The notes beneath the pieces were generated by a model. The model worked only from the letters and a program-made list of their open reading frames with translations, did not search any database and was not told the DNA's origin. Shown one piece after another: positions 30,553 through 35,483 of a stretch of DNA of 35,483 bases. The translations under genes were made by a program, and so were the position numbers. Each line of letters starts with the position of its first letter. The stretch's first letter is position 1. The DNA comes from an uncultured bacterium (GTDB lineage: Bacteria; Cyanobacteriota; Vampirovibrionia; Gastranaerophilales; Gastranaerophilaceae): contig CAMPBE010000012.1 of NCBI GenBank assembly GCA_946636615.1, positions 1 to 35,483 on the forward strand. The letters run 5' to 3'.

Positions 30553-33500
30553 AATCTTCATTAATAGTAGAAATTTTGAGATTTATCGGTTTTTTCGCTT
30601 CTTTGAGCACGTGTTTTTCGCCAGTCTGTTTTACTTTTTTAAATTCAGAGCTTTTAGCTGAAACCTTTATCTCATTTTTCGGGTTTTCAACTTTTTCTAT
30701 ATTTTTGTGATTTTTTCCGATAGCCCATCTCATACCTGCTGTAAGTGATATACCGTTACGTCCTCCGTTCTGAACCATAGCTTGTCCGTATGCTGTAAAG
30801 TTGTCTTTAACTTTCTTTTGAATACCGATTCCATATTGAATATATGGTCTTATACTCATATTTGGAAGATGTACACCGTTTGCTGTTACGTCAGATTTGT
30901 TCAAAACATTCCAAACCATATTAACTCCGATATATGGCTGCCATCCGTTTTTGGTGTTCATAATGAATTTAACACCGGGTGACAACTGTAAGTTGTTGAA
31001 CGGTTTTGATTCAATATTAACACCTGCGGCATTTTTGAAATCAAAAGTTTTTACGAAAGTATAACCAATGAATATATTTGGTTGAATAATATATCTTCCG
31101 CCTTTGAACTCAATGTTGTAACCTGTTTTGTTGCCAATACCTGCAAGAAGAGAAGTATTGTTTTCGTGACCGTACATTGTGTCGCTTTGGCTGACTGTAG
31201 CACCTGTTGAAATTGTTGTTGCGTTGAAGAAGTTGCCCTTGTATAACGATAATGTTCCTCCGATAAGTCCGCCGTTTTGATAGGTATCAACATTTGAATA
31301 GTGCATACTTGCACCATTGTAGCCGATATATCCTGTCCAATTGCGAGTCCATCCTTTTTTAAGTTCTTTAAAATCTGTATCGTATCCGACTAATGTTCCG
31401 TAGCTGATTGTTCTGACAGCAGGTCCGTTGTCGAGCGGAATGTTTTCAAAACTTGCATAAGGTTTTACCCAGACAGTAGTTGTATCAACAGGTTGGTAAA
31501 GAGGGTTTGTACCTCCTGTAAGCTCGCTTTGTTCTATTGCATATTTGTTTCTGTCAATCAACGCTTTTCTGTCAATTGATGGCATATCCATAAAAGAATC
31601 GGAACTTGCAAAAGAATAGTTGAAAGTATTTTGCATAGTTGCCATTGCACCAGCCTGAGCTGCAACGGGTGCTTCAATAACAGCGGGGTTGAAATTTCCT
31701 CCTCCGCCGTTTGCACCTCTTGCAAACATGAAGTAACCTTTGTTGTCATCTTCATCTATCATATATTTAACGTCATATTTGTATATTGGCGAATAAGAAA
31801 CAGTTTTTACGGTTGTATCTACGTTGTTTGCAAGATCTTCTTCTGCAAAGAATATTTTTGTATTTTCTTTTTCTGCATCGTTTAGAAGGTTCATACCGCT
31901 AACTGTAAGTTTCGCACCGTCTGTGATTGTGTAATTATTTCCTGTTTCTATATGGTCCATTTGCTCATTGACTAAATCTACATCTGCGACAAATTTTGTG
32001 TTACTGTTCAATGCTAAAGAATTAAATTCGTATGTGTGAATGTCGTTGTTAACTGTGTTGATTGTTGTGTTGTCAAAACCGACATTTGCGTTTTTAATAT
32101 CGTTATACAAATACATTGTACCTGTGCCGTCACCTTCAATGTTTACTGTGTAGCCGTCGGTACCGTTGATGTTGTCATACATGTACATTTTACCGTTGTT
32201 GAATTGTTGGAGATTTAATTTTTTATCTGCACCATCAACCCAAATTGCTTGGTAATCTTTTTCACCATCTCCTACTTGGACATAGTTATCTTTGAAGGTT
32301 GATGTGCCGTTATCTGCAATAACATTTAGGTCTTTATTTGTCCAAATAGCACCACCTTGGGCAGTTCCTGATTCAGATTTGGCATAGTTGCCGATGAAAT
32401 TAGAATCTTCAATATTCATTGTGCCTGAATTATATATTGCACCGCCCTGCGACTGCGCATGATTGGCAATAAAGTTTGAATTAACAATACCGCCTGAAAA
32501 GTTTTCATTTTCATCAATAAAACCTATAGTTGAATTATTATTTCCAATTGCACCACCCTTGTTTGCTGAATTACCTAAAAAATTAGCTCCGATAATATTA
32601 TCAATCCGACCAGACCAAACATTTAGGAGTGCACCACCTTGATTCCTTCCAGTATTTAAAGCATATGTTCCCTTTAGATTGTGAACAGTTCCTCCGGAAT
32701 TTTCAAGCGCACCACCACCATCATTTCCGGAATTGGCAATATATGTCCCGTCTAATGTGTCGATTGTTCCCCCCACATTATTTAGGACACCGCCAGATCC
32801 GTTTGAATGATTACCAATAAAATTACCTGTTATTAATTCAGAATGAGTTCTATTACTAATTGCACCACCACCATAAGCAGCAGTATAGTTCCCGATATAA
32901 TTACCAGTAATTAGCTCTGTAGGAGGGTTTGGGTTACTATTAAATATTGCGCCACCAGACAAATACGCACCACTTCCTATGAAATTGGCATCTACAGATG
33001 TAATATCTACACCACTACCGATTACACCACCATTACTATGACCATAACCATTTATAATAAAATCACCTGTATAGTTATTGTCAATTTGTGTTCCGTATAC
33101 TTTCTCATTGCCTGTACTTTGAATCGTTAATCTGTACGTTTCCGGATTCCAAGTGTAAGTTAGAGTTTGCTCCCCACTTGAATCAACATAAGTAGTTTTT
33201 GTTATATCGAGATATTTTGTTTGGCTTGTTAATTCATTTGTCAATGTATTCCATGAGTATATCGGCACTTCAATGGTTGTATTTGCATCTACTGTATTAT
33301 CTTTCAACGTAAAGCCGCTTCCATCCCCAAGTGCATCAGGAACATCGAAAGTAATTATTTCCGTAGCAAAGCCTGTAGCCATTCCCATGTCCTCCCTTGA
33401 GGGGAGGACCGAAATCTTTGATTTCGAGGTGGGTGTATACCCCGCCCCTGCATTCGTACGGCTTGCGCCTACGAATGCTTCCCCGCCCTCAAGGGGTGGG

Positions 33501-33598
33501 GATATTAATTCATCTGCAAAACAATATGTACCAAAACTCAAACCTATAAAAGTAGCCAATACGAGAGCTTTAAGAGTTACCCCCCCCCCCGAAAACAT
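30551..33598 (-). CDS. autotransporter with beta-helix passenger, phase-variable start and C-terminal tail
   Basis: The 1015-residue frame from ATG 33598 begins MFSGGG, encoded in part by an 11-G tract, then a signal-like hydrophobic core (9-28). Residues about 31-73 are the product of an inserted hairpin repeat. Residues about 200-420 are a beta-helix passenger of repeated units (NFIGN...GGAI-x-N). Residues 709-962 form the outer-membrane barrel domain (VWVKPYASFEN to MRWAIGK). A 53-residue lysine-rich tail (963-1015) follows the barrel, where autotransporters normally end in an aromatic residue. The better-supported start, ATG 33635 with AGAGGA, is in frame only with 10 Gs. The protein likely displays its passenger on the cell surface. 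The exact N-terminus is unsettled. Confidence 0.8.
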   Translation of the reverse strand: MFSGGGVTLKALVLATFIGLSFGTYCFADELISPPLEGGEAFVGASRTNAGAGYTPTSKSKISVLPSREDMGMATGFATEIITFDVPDALGDGSGFTLKDNTVDANTTIEVPIYSWNTLTNELTSQTKYLDITKTTYVDSSGEQTLTYTWNPETYRLTIQSTGNEKVYGTQIDNNYTGDFIINGYGHSNGGVIGSGVDITSVDANFIGSGAYLSGGAIFNSNPNPPTELITGNYIGNYTAAYGGGAISNRTHSELITGNFIGNHSNGSGGVLNNVGGTIDTLDGTYIANSGNDGGGALENSGGTVHNLKGTYALNTGRNQGGALLNVWSGRIDNIIGANFLGNSANKGGAIGNNNSTIGFIDENENFSGGIVNSNFIANHAQSQGGAIYNSGTMNIEDSNFIGNYAKSESGTAQGGAIWTNKDLNVIADNGTSTFKDNYVQVGDGEKDYQAIWVDGADKKLNLQQFNNGKMYMYDNINGTDGYTVNIEGDGTGTMYLYNDIKNANVGFDNTTINTVNNDIHTYEFNSLALNSNTKFVADVDLVNEQMDHIETGNNYTITDGAKLTVSGMNLLNDAEKENTKIFFAEEDLANNVDTTVKTVSYSPIYKYDVKYMIDEDDNKGYFMFARGANGGGGNFNPAVIEAPVAAQAGAMATMQNTFNYSFASSDSFMDMPSIDRKALIDRNKYAIEQSELTGGTNPLYQPVDTTTVWVKPYASFENIPLDNGPAVRTISYGTLVGYDTDFKELKKGWTRNWTGYIGYNGASMHYSNVDTYQNGGLIGGTLSLYKGNFFNATTISTGATVSQSDTMYGHENNTSLLAGIGNKTGYNIEFKGGRYIIQPNIFIGYTFVKTFDFKNAAGVNIESKPFNNLQLSPGVKFIMNTKNGWQPYIGVNMVWNVLNKSDVTANGVHLPNMSIRPYIQYGIGIQKKVKDNFTAYGQAMVQNGGRNGISLTAGMRWAIGKNHKNIEKVENPKNEIKVSAKSSEFKKVKQTGEKHVLKEAKKPINLKISTINED
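33386..33505. repeat. composite hairpin element inserted in frame at the autotransporter N-terminus
   Basis: This block is GC-rich against its AT-rich host gene and is a chain of short hairpins: TCCTCCC/GGGAGGA (33390-33408), GAAATC/GATTTC (33411-33425), GGGT/ACCC (33431-33442), CATTCGTA/TACGAATG (33451-33477) and a CCCCGCCCT-like stem (33482-33501). It encodes the extra peptide PPLEGGEAFVGASRTNAGAG and onward, directly after the signal region, without breaking the frame. Confidence 0.75.
33580..33590 (-). repeat. poly-G tract of 11, contingency-type homopolymer
   Basis: Eleven consecutive Gs on the coding (minus) strand lie seven bases after ATG 33598. With 11 the frame from that ATG stays open; with 10 it reads GGG GGG GGG TAA, and with 12 it hits a TAA soon after. 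Slippage here would switch expression. Confidence 0.9.
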
Positions 33599-33632
33599 GA
33601 CTACATGCGGGTTTTACACAACATATATTTTT

Positions 33633-33649
33633 CATGACCAATATCCTCT
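33633..33649 (-). promoter_or_regulatory. ribosome-binding site and upstream ATG of the autotransporter
   Basis: AGAGGA (complement of 33644-33649) lies eight bases before an ATG at 33635 that begins MKNICCVKPACSHVF and enters the G tract. With 11 Gs it reads FGGGGNS then a stop; with 10 Gs it joins VTLKALVLATFIG, giving a complete signal sequence. ATG 33598 has no such site. The rest of 33650-33800 shows no gene. Confidence 0.7.
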
Positions 33650-33800
33650 AATATCTACATTCACATTTTCTCAAATCGGACATGATTTCCTAAAACTTTA
33701 ATAATTTGAGTAAATGTTTTACAATCGTTAATATTGGATATCCTGTGAAGATATCTTATAGATATACCTTTCCCAAATCTAATTATTTAATAACATTGTT

Positions 33801-34610
33801 TTAATTAAGCTTTACAAAAGCTTCATCAACAACAGATTGCGGATCGGGATTAAATTCGGATTTGCTTTGTGTTGAAAGCCACAGTAAATATTCAATATTA
33901 CCCGAAGGCCCTTTTATTGACGAATAAGTTAGACCATTGATAAAATATTCCAAATCTTTTGCGTAATTTATTACTTTATTTATAACTTCAATATGAACAG
34001 CTTTATCTCTAACAACCCCGCCTTTTTCAACTTTTTCTTTCCCAGCTTCAAATTGAGGTTTTATAAGTAATATCATTTCGTGAAAATCTTTTGATAAAAG
34101 TTTTTTTAGATTATCCAAAACTTTTGTAAGAGAAATGAATGACAAATCGCTGACCAACAAATCAGCTACAGGGTCATTTGGGAAATAAATATCCTCAAAA
34201 GCACAATTCTTAAGATTAGTTTTTTCAATCGTCTTTACTCTTGTATCAGACCTGATTTTCCAATCCAATTGTCCATAACCCACATCTGCGGCAAAAACAA
34301 ATTTTGCACCGTTTTGTAAAAGACAATCCGTAAACCCTCCTGTTGAAGCGCCTGCATCAAGACAAATTCTGTCTTTTATTACAACGGGAAACACATCCAA
34401 TGCTTTTTTTAGCTTAAATCCGCCACGAGACACAAACGGCATTGATTTCACAACAATATCATATTCTTTTGACGGGTTTATTTGAAATCCGGCTTTGGTA
34501 ATATATTCGTCATTAATTTTTACCTGACCGGCAAGGATTGCTGCAGAGGCTTTGCTTTTGGTCTCAAAGTAACCTAAGTCTGTAAGATATTTGTCTAATC
34601 TCTCTTTCAT
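33801..34610 (-). CDS. tlyA: TlyA-family rRNA 2'-O-methyltransferase
   Basis: TlyA methylates ribose positions in 16S and/or 23S rRNA (C1409 and C1920 in mycobacteria). The 269 residues have an N-terminal S4 RNA-binding domain (1-60, MKERLDKYLTDLGYF), then an FtsJ-type methyltransferase: the SAM site DAGASTGGFTDCLL, VSDLSFISL and LIKPQFEAGKEKV carry the fold's catalytic positions. The start overlaps the tatD stop by four bases (ATGA). Some members of the family are called hemolysins from old screens; the rRNA role is the better-supported one. Confidence 0.9.
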   Translation of the reverse strand: MKERLDKYLTDLGYFETKSKASAAILAGQVKINDEYITKAGFQINPSKEYDIVVKSMPFVSRGGFKLKKALDVFPVVIKDRICLDAGASTGGFTDCLLQNGAKFVFAADVGYGQLDWKIRSDTRVKTIEKTNLKNCAFEDIYFPNDPVADLLVSDLSFISLTKVLDNLKKLLSKDFHEMILLIKPQFEAGKEKVEKGGVVRDKAVHIEVINKVINYAKDLEYFINGLTYSSIKGPSGNIEYLLWLSTQSKSEFNPDPQSVVDEAFVKLN

Positions 34611-35362
34611 AACCCAAATACCTTTATAGCATTTTGAGTTGTAGTCTCAGCAATTTCACCAAATTCTACTCCCCTTAAAGATGCAATTTCTTCTGCTACA
34701 TATTTTAGATACGCAGGCTGATTCTCTTTTCCTCTAAAGGGTACAGGTGCGAGATATGGTGCATCAGTTTCCAGCAATAATTTATCAAGCGGTACTATTT
34801 TTGCAACTTCTTTCATTTTTACTGCATTTTTAAAAGTAACAACACCACCCAAAGCCAAATACCAACCTTCTTTTAAACATTCTTTAGCAAATTCGGCACT
34901 ACCGGAAAAACAGTGCATAACGATATCTGAGCCTTTGTTATATTCTTTAAGAATATCGAAAGTATCTTTATGAGCATCTCTATCATGTATAGAGATAGGT
35001 AATCCTAATTCATTTGCAAGTTTAATTTGTTTTATAAAAACTTCTTTTTGCAGATCATTAAAAGACTTATCCCAATAATAATCTAAACCTATTTCGCCTA
35101 TAGCAATAATTTTTGGATGTTTTGAATATTCTTTTATTTTATCAATTAAATCGTCATTCCAATCTTTTACTTCAGTCGGATGCACCCCAAGCATTCCGTA
35201 TAAATTAACATGAGTTTCTACCATTGACATTACAACATCTATATCTTTAGGGTATGCTGACGGAATTATTATTTTATCAATCCCGTTTTCTTTAGCATTT
35301 TTAAAAATATCTTCCAAAGAAATACTTTCTATCATATTAATATGTGAATGAGTATCTATCAT
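34607..35362 (-). CDS. tatD: TatD-family metal-dependent nuclease
   Basis: TatD proteins are two-metal amidohydrolase-fold nucleases, linked to DNA repair and 3'-5' exonuclease activity. From ATG 35362 the protein has 251 residues. Metal ligands are in IDTHSHI (H-x-H), GEIGLDYYW (E), SIHDRDA (H), VMHCFSG (H) and LETDAPYL (D). Six extra residues from the TTG-type start at 35380 add nothing family-like, and a -10 hexamer sits six bases before ATG 35362. It is the first gene of a tatD-tlyA operon. Confidence 0.92.
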   Translation of the reverse strand: MIDTHSHINMIESISLEDIFKNAKENGIDKIIIPSAYPKDIDVVMSMVETHVNLYGMLGVHPTEVKDWNDDLIDKIKEYSKHPKIIAIGEIGLDYYWDKSFNDLQKEVFIKQIKLANELGLPISIHDRDAHKDTFDILKEYNKGSDIVMHCFSGSAEFAKECLKEGWYLALGGVVTFKNAVKMKEVAKIVPLDKLLLETDAPYLAPVPFRGKENQPAYLKYVAEEIASLRGVEFGEIAETTTQNAIKVFGL

Positions 35363-35368
35363 ACATAA

Positions 35369-35374
35369 ATTATA
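35369..35374 (-). promoter_or_regulatory. -10 element for a leaderless tatD mRNA
   Basis: TATAAT on the minus strand ends six bases before ATG 35362; no ribosome-binding site lies between. No good -35 was found. Confidence 0.55.
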
Positions 35375-35392
35375 ACACAACGATATTATAAA

Positions 35393-35420
35393 TTTGTTGT
35401 ATAAATAAAAATGTTATACT
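35393..35420 (+). promoter_or_regulatory. possible extended -10 promoter reading out of the window
   Basis: TGT followed by TATACT (35415-35420) makes an extended -10; TTTGTT (35393-35398) is a weak -35, 16 bases upstream. It would drive a transcript through the GC-rich end of the window, opposite to tatD. Confidence 0.35.
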
Positions 35421-35430
35421 AAATGTTGTT

Positions 35431-35460
35431 GCGGGGCTTATGCCGCCCCTGCACCCCTGC
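35431..35460. other. GC-rich segment at the window edge, possible repeat or RNA gene
   Basis: GCGGGGCTTATGCCGCCCCT can form a small imperfect hairpin and is far more GC-rich than its surroundings. It shares CCGCCCCTGCA with the hairpin element in the autotransporter (near 33441-33451). The gene or repeat it belongs to lies mostly outside the window. Confidence 0.35.
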
Positions 35461-35483
35461 AGTGTCTTTCTTTTATCGAAAAG

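Noticed and set aside
32380-33000. Repeated units in the autotransporter as a CRISPR-like array
   Set aside because: The repeats are degenerate, in frame and encode beta-helix turns; there are no constant repeats with unique spacers.
33273-33701. Plus-strand open frame opposite the autotransporter start
   Set aside because: It is the complement of the signal region, hairpin element and G tract, with no start signals.

Overview
The window is AT-rich, gene-dense DNA from an anaerobic, two-membraned bacterium. A pyruvate:ferredoxin oxidoreductase, an electron-transfer flavoprotein pair and an NfnA-like flavoprotein point to fermentative, ferredoxin-based metabolism. A C-terminal autotransporter barrel implies an outer membrane. 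Several proteins of unknown function share a short N-terminal tag of the type hydrophobic-x-F-[KRNT]-[GAS], which I associate from memory with gut Gastranaerophilales (Vampirovibrionia, 'Melainabacteria'). That placement is an inference, not something the sequence proves.

Layout. 1-5448 (+) is a translation and repair block: rlmN (5' end outside the window), dtd, a zinc-ribbon protein with a Gly/Tyr/Asn/Arg-rich linker, rimM, trmD and recN. 5445-6443 (-) is an RpoD-family sigma factor, divergent from a PHP phosphoesterase with only 25 bp between the two start codons. 7610-12070 holds a small secreted protein, a membrane-anchored protein ending in a J-domain-like HPD segment, a decayed intergenic stretch with repeats, a secreted protein, tRNA-Val(TAC) with terminator, and a small membrane protein. 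12084-17406 is mostly minus strand: preA-like oxidoreductase plus cupin, bioG-like esterase, a VanX-type dipeptidase, two secreted proteins of unknown function and a second M15-type peptidase. 17523-20175 holds rlmD and a convergent RelA/SpoT-like protein. 20350-23883 is nifJ. 24001-26345 holds a membrane protein and mtaB. 26403-29188 is an nfnA-like gene, a 57-residue four-cysteine protein missed by size cut-offs, etfB and etfA, followed by purA. 30551-33598 (-) is an autotransporter. 33801-35362 (-) is tatD-tlyA.

Most striking points. (1) The autotransporter carries an 11-G tract just inside its start. A start codon 37 bases upstream, with a good ribosome-binding site, would read into the same frame only if the tract had 10 Gs (or 7 or 13), so this looks like a phase-variable surface protein captured in the OFF, or weakly translated, state. 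(2) Palindromic repeat DNA has inserted in frame into rlmD, mtaB and the autotransporter, adding extra peptide, in the manner of the Rickettsia palindromic elements. (3) At least six genes have a -10 hexamer placed so that exactly six bases separate it from the ATG, with no ribosome-binding site: a consistent leaderless-mRNA architecture. (4) A RelA/SpoT-like domain sits in an unusual 417-residue protein.

All functional names rest on motif recognition by eye; no database search was run.
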